Source of the DNA: Spinellus fusiger
Lineage: Eukaryota > Mucoromycota > Mucoromycetes > Mucorales > Phycomycetaceae
Reading direction: 5' to 3'
NCBI GenBank assembly: GCA_025094145.1
Contig: JALLLS010000068.1
Span: 124,001-188,000, forward strand
Length of the DNA: 64,000 nt
The notes beneath the pieces are model-generated. The model was not told the origin of the DNA. It made no database searches and was given only the letters and a program-made list of their open reading frames with translations. The translations under genes were made by a program, and so were the position numbers. Shown one piece after another: positions 36,110 through 47,981 of this stretch. Position 1 is the stretch's first letter. Every line of letters starts with the position of its first letter.

Positions 36110-38606
36110 ATGGCTCAGTACGCTTATGATGAGGAGGGATTTAATTTCTATTATTTCCTTCTCTCTGTCATCTCTCTATGTCTAGTGCCCTCTACTGCAG
36201 TGTTTCTTTATAACGGCTTCAAGCTAACACGTAAGAGCAGTAACAAGCGACAGGACTAACGGCACCAGTTCACAAACAGAAAAAGAACTACTGCAAGTGC
36301 TCATCCTGTCAACAACAACGAAAGACTATTAAAAAGACACGCTCAGCCAATCCTCTTGGTTGGATCAATGCAAAGTAAGTGGCCATCTTTAAGACTATAG
36401 GCTCATGAGTGTTAGAATTGTCTTTATTATTCTTGGATGGGTAGCTGTTGCCCTGTTGGCCTATCAATTGTCCTACGCACAAGCACCCAAGGCAGCATGG
36501 GATCCTTATGAGATTCTTGGTGTGAGCGAAGTAAGTGTGAGCTGGTTGAGCTGGTTGAGCTGGTTGTGCTGATGATGCCTTTTTGTTGATAAAGGGGGCT
36601 TCTCTACCAGAAATCAAAAAGGTCTATAAACGTCTTTCCCTTGTCTATCACCCCGATAAGGCAGTTCAAGGCACTGAAAAGGAGTCCGAGGAACAGTTTA
36701 TTCAGATCAGCAAAGCCTACAAAGTGTATGTCCTTGTGTTGACGATAGATAGAGGCTCACTCTTATTAGATTGACAGATGAAGAAGTGCGCAAGAACTAT
36801 GAACAGTACGGCCATCCCGATGGAAAGCAGTCTTTCTCTATGGGTGTTGCTTTGCCATCTAAACTGGTAGAAGGCACCAACAGTCGTTTTGTTCTGTTGT
36901 TCTATGCTCTTGCCTTTGGTATTGGACTTCCTTATTACATTGTAAGTGTGCAGGCATGTCTTTTTGTACTGAGTATCCCATGTATAGGCAAGTTGGTGGT
37001 ATAACTCACGCAGACACACCAAAGAGCACATTTTAAACGACACCATGGCTGTATTTTTTAAGGGTTTGAAAGAGGATGCAGAATTCAAGAGTAAGTTTTG
37101 TGGGATCCACAACAAAACACAGACCTCATGCTGCTACATTAGACATTGTAAATGTACTGTCGGGTGCTCATGAGTTTAAGGAGAATGTCCAAACCAATGG
37201 AGGAGATGAGGCCATTCTCAAGGTATTGGACACTGCCATTGCTGAGGAACTAGACAAGCGGTTCAGCAAAAAATACGAAAGCATAGCAGACGTAAGTCCA
37301 GACAGCCTATGTTCCATGTGCTAATGCGTGTAGACACTCCCCCTGTACCGTCGTAAAGCCCACACTCTTCTCTACGCTTACTTTTTGCGCATCGACATTG
37401 CCTCCAAGGCCTCTGGAAGTCACCGCAATGCTCTGTTAAAAGGTAAACAAACATCAAAACAGCACTCATTGACGCACAGGCACTAGATCAACGCTTTATT
37501 GTTGAAAAGTCCATCCATCTTCTCCAGGGTTTACTCCAAATTGTGATTGTAAAGCAGTGGTTGAATGTAGGCACCACAATTATGGACATGCAGCAGCACT
37601 TGTTACAGGCCACTTTCCCTGGAGATCCTAGCATCAAACAACTTCCTCACATTGATACCGCTCTTTTACGTAAACACTTCCGCAGCAAGAAGAAGAACGT
37701 AAACACTATCCAGCATTTCCTTGCACTTTCAGAACCAGAGCGTAAATCCTTCTTAAAATCCTTGTCTGAGGAGCAATACTTGGATGTGATGGAAGTAGCT
37801 AACCGAGTGCCTAAAGTGAATGTCTGTCGTGCTGTGTTCAAAGGTAGGAGACAGCTAAACAAGATTCCATAGAGAAATCCATCTCTAGACAAGAGAAAAG
37901 AGCGCATTACTTATCCTTTGTCCTCTTCTTTAGTGGTGGGTGACAGTATTATTACTACCGGTGCCATTATTACCTTTGTCCTTACACTGAAGAATGGTGT
38001 TGTGGATGATCTAGTTCTTAAGAAAATAGAGGAGGAGAACCAAGAGGAAGATACAATGGAGGAAGAACAAGAGACGGAAGGAGAGAAACTCGGATTAGCC
38101 CACAGTCCTTATTATCCTGGTGTAAGTTGCACCTTTCTATTCTCTCTTTTCACACACTTTTTTCTAAACTCTTTTCTTTATTAAATCTATAGGAAAAAAA
38201 GCCCTACTGGTGGATCTTCTTGGGTGATCCCAAAGTCAATCGCATTCTTGTTCCTCCCCGCAAGGTGACTGATATTGTAGACGTTCACACCATCCGTATT
38301 CCCTTTGCTGGTCCACCCAAACCAGGAACCTACACCTTTTCTCTGTTTGTAAAATCCGATACCTATGCCGGCGCTGATATTTTGCAGGACATTCAGTTGA
38401 CAATCCAGGATCCTACTGACCTTCCAGCAGAAGAAGAAGTGGATGACTCCATTTCAGAGCCAGAAGATGACTCTATTGCAGGCCAAATGAAGTTGATGCG
38501 TGAACAGGGATTCACGTCTGCTTTGGCAGGTGGTACTCAGCGTGCTGGAGAAAATGCAAAGGAAAAGGATGAATCTGATAGTGATTCTGATAGTGATGAT
38601 GAATAA
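36110..38606 (+). CDS. SEC63: SEC63, ER translocon J-domain protein
   Basis: Eleven exons: 36110-36230, 36269-36374, 36401-36530, 36595-36725, 36770-36941, 36988-37090, 37143-37291, 37334-37442, 37487-37843, 37934-38121, 38193-38606. They join to 659 residues. The N-terminus MAQYAYDEEGFNFYYFLLSV begins the first membrane span; a second span is encoded by exon 3. The lumenal J domain carries HPD at residues 138-140, and a third span follows near residues 200-220. The Brl/SEC63 domains and a C-terminal Glu/Asp/Ser-rich acidic tail (binds Sec62) come last. It recruits Hsp70/BiP to the Sec61 channel for post-translational import. Intron 2 is only 26 nt as read. Confidence 0.96.
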
Positions 38607-39313
38607 TAGCGTAATATTTCGTATTAAAACAGTTTACAATGAGAGAAGAAGTGGTGTATGTGAGTTATGACTAGACAATCGTAGATACTACTAGATATTC
38701 TTAGATGATACTTAATATTTACTTGCTATCTATTGATAGTACACTATTCTCACTTAATATTGTCGCACTAATATACTTTTATTTTATTTTTTAAAAAAAA
38801 AACGACATAAATAAATTAAAAATTGGCATATGATTTGGATGCGACAAATGTGACAATACTGTTTTATTATTATTATTATTTTAAAAAAGAAGGCTTCTCT
38901 TGTACGCAATCATCAAACATTCTGAAGGTAGAGATGGAATAACGAGAACAAGAACAAGAATGTAAACAAGAGACATGTATTGATCTTGGAGCCACGTCCA
39001 GCAGCTCGATTATGCAAAGAAAGAGAACCAAAGAATGGCGATTGTCAATGGCATGGGAAGCCAATCAAGCTCCCAAGATCAATCTGACTGGGAGAATGCA
39101 GCTATTATTAGTATTAGTTTGTGGGTACTATATACCATAGAATAACACACTTACCTATAGAAAGACCACAGCTATTGTTAGTCTTTAATGAATGGGTTTT
39201 CTTATTTTGTATTAAGTCTTTAATGAAGATTGTTAGTGAAAGATAGTGTGCTGTGAGCTTGTCACCAATTGGAATTTCGGTTGATCCTTAAACAATCTTC
39301 CATGACTACTGTA

Positions 39314-39410
39314 GCATTGATAACTGCAGCATTGATAACTGCAGCATTGATAACTGCAGCATTGATAACTGCAGCATTGATAACTGCAGCATTGATAACT
39401 GCAGCATTGG
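39314..39410 (+). repeat. 15-bp tandem repeat, 6 copies (IR2 left)
   Basis: Unit GCATTGATAACTGCA repeated six times plus a partial unit. On the minus strand it would encode an AAVIN repeat in an ORF, probably by chance. Confidence 0.95.
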
Positions 39411-40682
39411 CCATGTTGAATAACCCATAGCAACTGCTTACTGTAGCTACTGAACATATGAAATAGAATAGCATAAATAGATACAATTTATCATCTTGAA
39501 TAAAGTATCTTTTTCTCTTGCATAAAAGCTACCCTTCTTCAATTTCTCTCCCTTTCAGCTAACCACAGGCATCTATTCTTGGAGTCCCTCTATCTGCATG
39601 AGTGTTCTGTGTAGACATGGTGAGTCAATTGCAACTGAAAAAAGAAGACAATGTCACTGACAAGAATAGAAAGAAAGAAAAAAAAGTAGTATACAAGTGT
39701 GGTTGTCTACTTCTTTAATAATAATAAAAAGAGCTTGATCCGAGCAGCTATTTAAAGTAAAGACAAGTACAATAGGCTTTCATAGACTTAGATAATGGAC
39801 TGTTTTCTGTTCTTTTTCTTTTTCTTCTTCATGTTCTGTCTCTTTACGCTGGTCTCTTTGTTGTTATTTGTGAAATACCATTGTTATTTCTACTGCCTGT
39901 TTGTTTTCTGCCACCCCACACTGTTTATGGCATCTCCTATCCATCTCCCCTCCACTACTCTCTCACACCAAAAAAGATATCCCCAACACCCCATCCTTTC
40001 TGCTAATTTTCCGTGCTAGTAGCCGGCTTCCCAAGGCCCTACGTGTCTCTCATTGATCTCAAAGTGCCCAACATTGCAGATGCTTTGTATTCCTTTTATT
40101 AAAGCTCAGAGTGATCTTTTCAAAGTATAAGTTTTTTTTTTCGAGCCATTGTTAAGTGAATCTTCTTTCTCGATCGGTCATTACCGCATTGATTGATTCA
40201 TACACCCTCTTATTATTCCAAAATTTCTGCCGTATCCAAGACCAATACAGAGACATGTCTAATAGAAGGAGCACTGATCCATTGCACATTACTGATAAGT
40301 AAGATGAGGCCTGTGCGTAGATTCAACTACAGGAAACACAACCAAGTACAAACAGTTATTCGTACTTTTATTACTACTAGACAAAAAGTCAGCAGTGTAA
40401 CAGTGGCATTTGAGAGGTAGATAAAGAGTTGAATTATTCACTGAATAAAAACATAATTTCTTGTGGGATGAATTCCTGTTATTGTCAGTCTCTTATTCTT
40501 AATTTAGATAAAACACCAACAAAGGATGTCTAGATACTATTCTGTGGACTCGCACCAGTAAGAAGAAAAAGAGCAAGTTGAAGACGAGTAAATAAAATGG
40601 TCAGTTGAAGGTGGATTCTGCGTTTCCGAGCATTGTAAATTATTATTTATTTATTTATTTATTTTTTTAAAAAAAACACTAT

Positions 40683-41447
40683 AGCAATAAACAGTAATCC
40701 TGCACTATTATCAGACATTCATATTTTAGCTTTGAATGATATGTACTTGTTTCAGGAGGAAATGAACACATCAATCACAAAATACTTTGGTGGTGACATC
40801 CACAAAATAGTCATGAACACCATAAAAAACAATCCTTTCGTGCTGATCCTCATCATAGATCCATAGGATGGTGCGTGGAGGTTGCTCTAAACCCTCCTGC
40901 CGATTTCACCCAATCATTGTCAACTTGTGCCAGATACATCCTTGAAGCCATCTCCTCTAGAAACGCCATTGATAGCCACACCGCACAAGTTTAAAATGAT
41001 CTCCTACCATCATTTATTTCTGGTTCTCCTGAAAGTTCTGTAAAAGACAGTTACGTCCACTTTTACCTCTCCCCCATTCTACATGCTGTTTTCAGAGCAG
41101 ATCATGCATTTCAGATCCAATGGGCCAATGCTAGCTTATCACATAATGTGAAGTACAGGCCTGGTTTCAACGTTTTCACTCAGGCTATCAACAGGAAATT
41201 CATTGTGGTTGTTGTAGAGATAAAGTCCCCCAAGCATCATTCCTCGGTGTAATCTGATCTAGTCAAGCTCTGTGGACAGATGAAACATGGCTATAATAAT
41301 ATAGTGCTGATTGGTGTCCTCCATCCTGCTGTCTGTGGCATAATGATCAACGGATTCTACATGGAAGCCTTTGTCATGGACATGCCGTCTCCACTAGTAT
41401 ACCGTGTAGTCAGACTGAGTGGCCATAATTTTTTCAAGAGAAATTAA
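40683..41447 (+). pseudogene. PD-(D/E)XK-like nuclease family pseudogene (IR2 left)
   Basis: Reads through in pieces: DMYLFQEEMNTSITKYFGGD early; then YRPGFNVFTQAINRKF, IVVVVEIKSPK and SDLVKLCGQMKHGYNN; then LHPAVCGIMINGFYMEAFVM. The V-V-E-I-K-x-P-K block is the E-x-K of a PD-(D/E)XK fold, and RPGF sits where R-P-D-F would supply the Asp, so Gly replaces it. A K-L-x-x-Q-M-K segment and a GI-x-x-x-GF segment follow, a pattern I associate with large Mucoromycota protein families. At least three in-frame stops (for example near 41250) make it dead. Confidence 0.55.
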
Positions 41448-42541
41448 CCAATTTATTCTCATTCCTGGTTTGATACATCTTTTGATTCAAGTGAAAAATA
41501 TTGAATTGGATACATTTGCAAAGGCTGAACCGCCAATTCCTCGTGCTCATCAGAATCTTTGTAGGGCAGAATGTGTTCCCCCTTCCTCATGGTTGTCTTA
41601 TGATCATTATATATTGACGAGAAAAAGAAGAAATGATGAAGATCAACAACAACAGCAGCAGTAGACATGATGTTCATATAATAAAAGGGCAATAGATTCA
41701 ATAGGACTGAGAATATCAATGACTTTATTCAAACTGTATATATCCAGTGTTTATAGTATATGGTATTGCATTAAGAACTAAGGAATAACTCCGAGTTGTT
41801 GAACTATAGACATGTACTCCTTGAGTGTTTGCATAATAACAATCTAGTTGATGTTTCAATAACATAGTGCAAGACAAGGCTTGCATATGTGATCTGACTG
41901 CCTATGGTTATCAATTGAAGCCCAATAGCAGTCATTTTATACCATCATCTTGACAATCCACACTCTTTTCTTCTAGCAATCGTCTTGCCAATATTTACTG
42001 ATCAATCATCCAAGTATTCATGGATGGTTCTGCATCTTTCTTGGACAGAAAAAACTCAGCAGTATAAGACTGCACTTTATATTTGTTCGTAGTCATGTTG
42101 TTCATAACATTGATATATTGCCTTTGACAAATGAACAGCCCGGGAAAGACCATGTGTTCTCCATTTCATCACTCAGATCACTTTATTTACATGTTTTTAG
42201 CGTCAGTAAACTGCATATGTTTTTTCCCTTGTCCACTATTCATATGAACTAATAATATGCAAATGATTTTCTTTTTAATGTTTTCTGTATGATATGATTG
42301 AAGCTATCAGTATGTTCTGTGGTATATAACGTCGTTTTACTATGTCTTTTTTTTTCTTTTTCTTATTATTGCAATTGCTTAACTGCCTTTTTACATGCAA
42401 TTTTGAATAGTGAGATGTGTACTTTTACTACTACATGTAAGGTAAGGTGAGAATAAACGAGTATTTTGGTCACTTTTCTTGTTATCTACCTATTCACAAA
42501 TCAAGATTTGTTCTGTTGGCATTGTTGTACTATAATCCCAG

Positions 42542-43214
42542 GCAATAAGTCGGTGAGCGGTGAGTCAATCTTTCATTTTTATTCTATTTTCAAAAATAAA
42601 GGCATATCTATCAGTCCAAGATGTTCATAATAAAAGGGTCATGGAATAACACAAGATTTGGAATAGTTATTTTTTAGATGATTGTCTAAATTTTTATTAT
42701 AAAGATAGTGTTCGGTACTTTTTTTTTTAGTAAAGCTTTTATTCTCCATCACAGCAGAGCACCTCCTTGGCATGCTATCCACTAAATTTCCCATAAATTC
42801 ATTTGGAATCTTCTGCTATTTACTACGCAAGCATCGTTTAAGCTGTTTTGCATTGGTTATGCTTTTTCAATGAAGCTTGATCTTCTTCTCAAGATAAGCC
42901 CAGACATGCTCAATTGGGTTAAGATCTGGACTTTGTGCAGGCCAAAAATCAAACCATTGAATCATACACCTCTCTTGTTTGTACCATCTACTATATGTTC
43001 CTGTGCTCTTTGGGAGGCCAAGATCGTCAGCAATCTCTTGATAAGTATCATGTATTTTCTGTTGTCCTGTGATTTGACCTCTAATAAAAATAGCATATTC
43101 TCTTCTTTTGATAGGACTATCTTTTGAATAAGCTATAAAAGAAAAGAAAAACACTTTTATTTTATTATTGAATAAGAAAATGAAAGATTGGTTCGCCATT
43201 CACTCACTTATTGC
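42542..43214 (-). mobile_element. Internally deleted Tc1-type element (IR2 left)
   Basis: Terminal repeats of about 35-45 bp (GCAATAAGTSRGTGA-like, with AATCTTTCATTTT inside) enclose about 0.67 kb. The minus-strand ORF at 42867-43199 fuses the HTH region to WPAQSPDLNPIEHVWAYLEK, lacking the two catalytic Asp motifs. Non-autonomous. Confidence 0.88.
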
Positions 43215-44211
43215 ATAAGATTGTATATTTATTTAGTATAAATAGACTTGTCAAGTTTGTTTTAATAAAAGTATCTCGTTTTTGAGTCTGATGAATTCAA
43301 AGAAGAATTCAGCATGTACGTTATTTTTTTAGTATAGAAATAGCATGGAGTTTGGAAGATACGATTAAATTTTCCTAGTCACTTTATTATAAAGACTAGG
43401 AACAATGATCATTAATCAAACATCTCTCAAAGGTGTTTACTGAGTACTGATCAAAGGCTTCATGGTGGCATTTAAGACAGCATTATAGGCTTATGTGTTT
43501 CTAGTGAATAAAATCATTGTTTGTATTGAATCAGCTACGCTTGGCCTTATTCTTAACTACTATTTTATTTCTCACTTCAAACATTTACTCTAAACATACA
43601 ATCAAACAAATAAGCAGCATCGACTTGAAGGAAAAGAATGTCACTACTGACCCTACCATTGAATTCTCAATAGTGCTAGCCATTCTACTATTCTTTATTT
43701 CCAATCTGGCAATTATTGTACTTGAATCTTTGACTATTTTATGGATGATTGCATTGAGAAACGTTTTAAAAGATTTAGATTTTGGATTCTTTAAAATTGG
43801 AATATTGATTTAAATAAAGATTTAATTCAGAAAAAAAAAATAGAATCAATAATTTATTGTTGATGTCTCTAGAAACTATTAATACCTATAAAAAAAAGAT
43901 ATTAATTTTAAAACAATTAAGATATTTAAAATATAGGACCTCATTCAAAACGTAAATTATTTCTAATAGATATTGAAATATTAATAATAAAAATAAATTA
44001 AAAGATTAGATTTCTACCATTATAAATAGAACGTTTCTCATTAGATTTCTCATCAAGCAGCGTGTCCAGCTACTTCTAGCTTGATAGATCCATGTCCAAT
44101 ATACTTCAGAACTTGGAAAAATAATAATACTTTGCCTTTATTATTTAAATGCTCAATAGCATAGGCCCAAAAGTCATAAAAAGAAGATAGCTTAATTTGA
44201 AGAATCAAATA

Positions 44212-44536
44212 TTATCAAGATTCATTAATGTCAAATAGGTTCTGGGTAAGCAACAGTCTTAATATGCCCTCTTGCGAGATTCATACAAGATGCTTATCCC
44301 GAGTCTGTTTATTAAAGTGTTGTAGAGAGAAAAGCAGCCACTCTTAACCCTTGATCACCGCTAATATACAATGATGGCCTGTGTAGTCCTTGGTCAAATC
44401 TATTAAGCAGCTGCATTAGTATAAAGCCAGAAGAGAGTGATTTGGGATACTTAGACTGAATGGATTCTTTGTGGCTGAGAAAGAATAAACGCCTAATAAA
44501 CAATATCATGTGATTCGACTGGTTTCCCTTATGATT
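44212..44536. other. IR2 spacer, left non-coding part
   Basis: 325 bp between the arm edge and a Tc1 end. A 65-codon minus-strand ORF is not convincing. Nothing recognised. Confidence 0.5.
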
Positions 44537-45895
44537 CTAAATTGACCTGACAAAAGTAATAGGAACATTTCAAATTCAGTCCATCTTTTTTAGTTTTGTA
44601 GTTTATCTTAATAGTGTAATGACTTTATGAATCTATAAAATAGAAACACAAAACTTTCAATAAATAAAGATGGTAGTGTTGATAAGAAATAACAGTGGTT
44701 TTATTGGTAGGTTGCTTAGTAACCACTATCAGTTAATGGCATTTATCACGGCCTGGCATCTCCGCCTTATGCTGGCAATAAGGGTGTCTATTGCCTTTGA
44801 TATTTTACCCCATCTCAGCGTCAGGGCAGTACCTAACTATTATTTGGTAAAATATACTCTTATACCCTTTATAATGATTTTCTTGAGGTGGGCCCATAGA
44901 TGCTCCATTGAATTGAGATTGATATTGTAAGGACCATTAAAGAGTCATTACTATACTGTTAACTACTCTCTAATTGAGTTGCCTTGCTTGTATGAGGTCT
45001 AGCATTGTTTTCTTGTATGTGGTAACTGACTTCAGGGTTTATATGAGAGAGAATTACTTGAGTTCAGGGCATTAGACATCTCCCAAGACATTGATGTACT
45101 TGTTGAAGTTTATCTTACCCTTCACTATGATCTAGCTCCCAACACCCTCATTGTTAAATTAACCCAACTATCATTTCACCACCTCCAAACCTCCTTGTCT
45201 CATTGAAATGCTTCAAGATATTCCGTACAGTGGAAGTAGACACGCTGAGCATACAATATGTCTTGACTTGGGTAGTGTTCAGGTTCAATACTTCATGCAA
45301 GATATCTGAACAAGTCTCGGGATGGTATATTTCCCATACATCTCTAGGGTCTTGGTGAAGATATTTGCAGTGTTGGATGATTCAGACATTATATAAAAAT
45401 AAGTGTTATGAAATAAAAGAAATAGTGTATGTTATTTTTCAGTATAACAATTGCAATAAAGCTGAGACATCTTTTGGATAGCGTCCTTATTATCTTGCAA
45501 GAGAGTTGCCAAGAGTATCAAAGACCAATTATATTAAATCGCCAATAATAACTGAGGAAAGAGTATATAAGTCCCTTATAAATAAAAGAATAATAAAATT
45601 GTCTTTTCGCTCACTGTTAAGTATTTTTGAACTGTCTGAAGAAGCAGCCGTTTGCTTAAAGAAGTTAATAGATAAAGAACAAGTGCCTAAAGCATCTAAA
45701 TCCGTCTTTGTGTTCTGTACCCTTTTCCGCCTTATTTTGTGCGTTACATTTGTTCTCAAGTCCTGCTACCTTACTAGTGACCAACTGCCTAGCATTTCAT
45801 CTCACAAGTAGATCTTTCTTTTATCACAGTGCCCAATATTACACAATAGCCTGGAAATTATGAAAAAGGGTGGTTGCTTATTGAGGGTCACTTTA
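44537..45895 (-). mobile_element. TAAAGTGACC-family Tc1 element, decayed (IR2 spacer)
   Basis: The right end GGTCACTTTA ends at 45895 and its next bases match the terminal repeat at 33564 (CCTCAATAAG, ACCACCCTTTTTCA). The left end near 44537 is a diverged version (AATTGACCTGACAAAAGTAA, then TTTCAAATTCAG). The minus strand carries transposase remnants, for example LRWGKISKAIDTLIASIRRR near 44740-44830. About 335 bp at 45496-45830 appear to be extra material resembling the N-terminus of the neighbouring gene. Confidence 0.65.
45506..45811 (+). pseudogene. Possible N-terminal fragment of the PD-(D/E)XK-like gene
   Basis: An open stretch with SLLSIFELSEEAAVCLKKLI, an all-helical segment of the kind seen in N-terminal halves of Mucoromycota ORFan families. 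It lies between Tc1 transposase remnants and the Tc1 end, upstream of the intact gene at 46027. It might be a displaced 5' piece of that gene or of a relative. It starts at a non-ATG codon. Weak. Confidence 0.25.
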
Positions 45896-46026
45896 TTAGG
45901 AACAGCATACAACTACAATATGGACATGTCATTTATTTTGCTTTTAAATACTACTTAACAGTCAATAAAGAATACAAAAAAAAATTGATCTTAGTTTTCT
46001 GTGAACACGACTTTATTCACTTTATC

Positions 46027-47981
46027 ATGCATAAAAAAGTATCCATTCTCAATTTTTTATCTGAAGAACCAAACATCAAATATTTTAAACACTCGCCTGT
46101 TTCTAAATGGGACTTTGAGTCTTATAAAAAGGATATAATTAAGAAGAGTAGAATAATGCCCAAGACAAGTTCAATTTGCTCCAAGTATCGACTTTGCCTG
46201 GATAATTTATCACGTCTAGATGATTTATCAAAAGAAAATCAAGTGGTTGTAGACGCTTTAATCAAAGAACTTGTAAGTATAACATCTCTGTTTTTTTTAA
46301 AGTGTATTCTAGTCAACTTATTCTTGATATCATGTATAAAAGACTTTATCACAGAAGCAACCACAACAAACACAAAAAAGCACAAACTATTATAATTATG
46401 GAACAGTTGTTGGTCAAGGAAGAAATATTGGGAATAACTATTATTTTGCCCCTGATAAGACAGTGTTTGAAGTATTAAACAAATTGGAAAAGGTGGAAGA
46501 AACAGAGAAAAACCACATTGAATCACACACCTTACCAAAAAAGTGTCGATTTAGTAAGTGCTTAAATAAGTAAGAAAAAAATATGAAAATCTAACATGCT
46601 TTAATTAGACCATTTGGATGAAGGCAAGTTTATTTAATAAAGACTTTACATAGATTTGACAGGAGAACACTGACATATACTGTCTATTTTTACTGTAGAA
46701 AAAAACAAATCACCACAACCAGAATCTTCAGAAACGTCATTACTGGAAGTGCCAGAACATGAATCATTTCTCACAGACACAACAGATGAATCATTTGAGG
46801 AAACTCATTCACTTTCCAAATATAGTGAGACATTTAAACAGCGCCAATATATTTTAGTATTGAATGAATTTGACAGTATACTTTTTAACAAAGCAAAAGT
46901 TCATAATATGGATAATGAATTTAGCCTGGATGAAAGATTGTAAGTTATCAATAAATACCTATGATAAAATAAAATACTCATATATAAATCCTATAGGCTT
47001 TTATCCTCAATCAAATATTATGACAACTGCCCTGTAGAATCTCTACTTCAACCTTTTGTTTTCTCAGACCAAACATACAGTGAAATAAGAAAATGGAGAA
47101 GAGTAAGTTGAATGAATGTATATAATGTATATAAGCTTACAGTTTTCTTAAGTCAATAATAGTCAAAAAAGAATACTTCTCATCTCAAATCATACCAGAA
47201 GATCATCCAACAGAAGAAAATATATTTCAACGAGACTTGGGCGTGTTCTTGGTTAATTTGAGAGAAACTTTAGACAGACAGCCTCTAAGAAACAATAAGA
47301 AACAACCAGAGATGGATTTTTTGGTGCAGAATGTATCAATACTTTTAAGATTTGTTTTCAATTCTAAATCAAAAGTTGTTGTTTCTTGGTATGTCTTTTT
47401 AATTGGAAAAAAAATTCATTCTCATATATTTTTTCTTATAGGGAGAAGCTTTCTAAATCAAATAAGAACATCATGGGAAAATTAATAACCACAGACTTTC
47501 TGATACATGACAGCAACCAAGAATTAGGCTGTGGAGAGATTAAGGTGAGCAGTGCCGATGAAAGACTGCAAGAAGAAGACAGAGCCCGTCTAGGAGAGAC
47601 ATTAAAAAGACAGCTTCACCATCGGATAAAACAAGCAAAATCACAAAGAGAATTCTTTGTATTTGGAATGTTTGTTACTAGCAATTCCATGGAATTATAT
47701 CGTAGCTCTTTTTCAATGGAAAATGGATATAGTCTATTTTTACAAAGTAAAATAATGCTTCCAACTTTACAATCAACATATACTTCACTAGAAGAATCCC
47801 TGAAGATTCTGTTTAGTTTTAAGGTAAACTTAACAATACCACACATATCGATAGAATAACTAATAAGGATGAAAAATAGGAATCAATTACCAATACACTA
47901 CAGGACCCTTCTGAATATAAGCAGCCCTATATTTACCATGAGTATGATGATCATCTCAGGCCAACAGTTTGCTTTATTTGA
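46027..47981 (+). CDS. Intact PD-(D/E)XK-like protein, 503 aa, in the IR2 spacer
   Basis: Seven exons: 46027-46272, 46355-46553, 46699-46939, 46997-47102, 47153-47388, 47442-47823 and 47880-47981. They join in frame with GT-AG introns to 503 residues, without internal stops. The C-terminal half has LITTDFLIHDSNQELGCGEI followed by KV: Asp361 and Asp366, then Glu375-x-Lys377, fitting the PD-(D/E)XK nuclease core. A basic helix (TLKRQLHHRIKQAKSQREFF) and an alternating strand region follow. The N-terminal half is Ser/Glu-rich and unrecognised. I associate the G-E-I-K...L-x-R-Q-L-H pattern with multicopy Mucoromycota proteins of unknown role. The true start may lie further upstream; its last seven bases belong to the right arm of IR2. 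Confidence 0.65.

Larger units (their letters stand above)
38740..44211 (+). repeat. IR2, left arm of giant inverted repeat
   Basis: Reverse complement of 47975-53390. x pairs with 92186-x with no indel from 39410 to 44211, and with 92126-x outside a 15-bp tandem repeat that has 6 copies here and 2 opposite. The outer end is sharp at 38740, 134 bp after the SEC63 stop, and the inner end is sharp at 44211. Contents: the tandem repeat, short ORFs of doubtful value (for example 39795-40019, starting MDCFLF), a PD-(D/E)XK-like pseudogene and an internally deleted Tc1. 43217-44211 shows no supported gene. Confidence 0.97.

Noticed and set aside
37443..37462. A 20-nt intron in SEC63
   Set aside because: A downstream TAG acceptor at 37486 gives a normal 44-nt intron in the correct frame.
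39233..39486. Minus-strand ORFs with AAVIN or CCSYQ repeats
   Set aside because: Produced by the 15-bp tandem repeat; open in several frames and shortened in the other arm.
43517..43813. 98-codon hydrophobic ORF in both IR2 arms (mirror at 48373-48669)
   Set aside because: It has no in-frame ATG near its start and no splice acceptor that would join it to an upstream exon; conservation between arms is uninformative.
46554..46698. A 15-nt microexon with a GC donor in the PD-(D/E)XK-like gene
   Set aside because: Skipping it as one 145-nt GT-AG intron keeps the same frame and is simpler.
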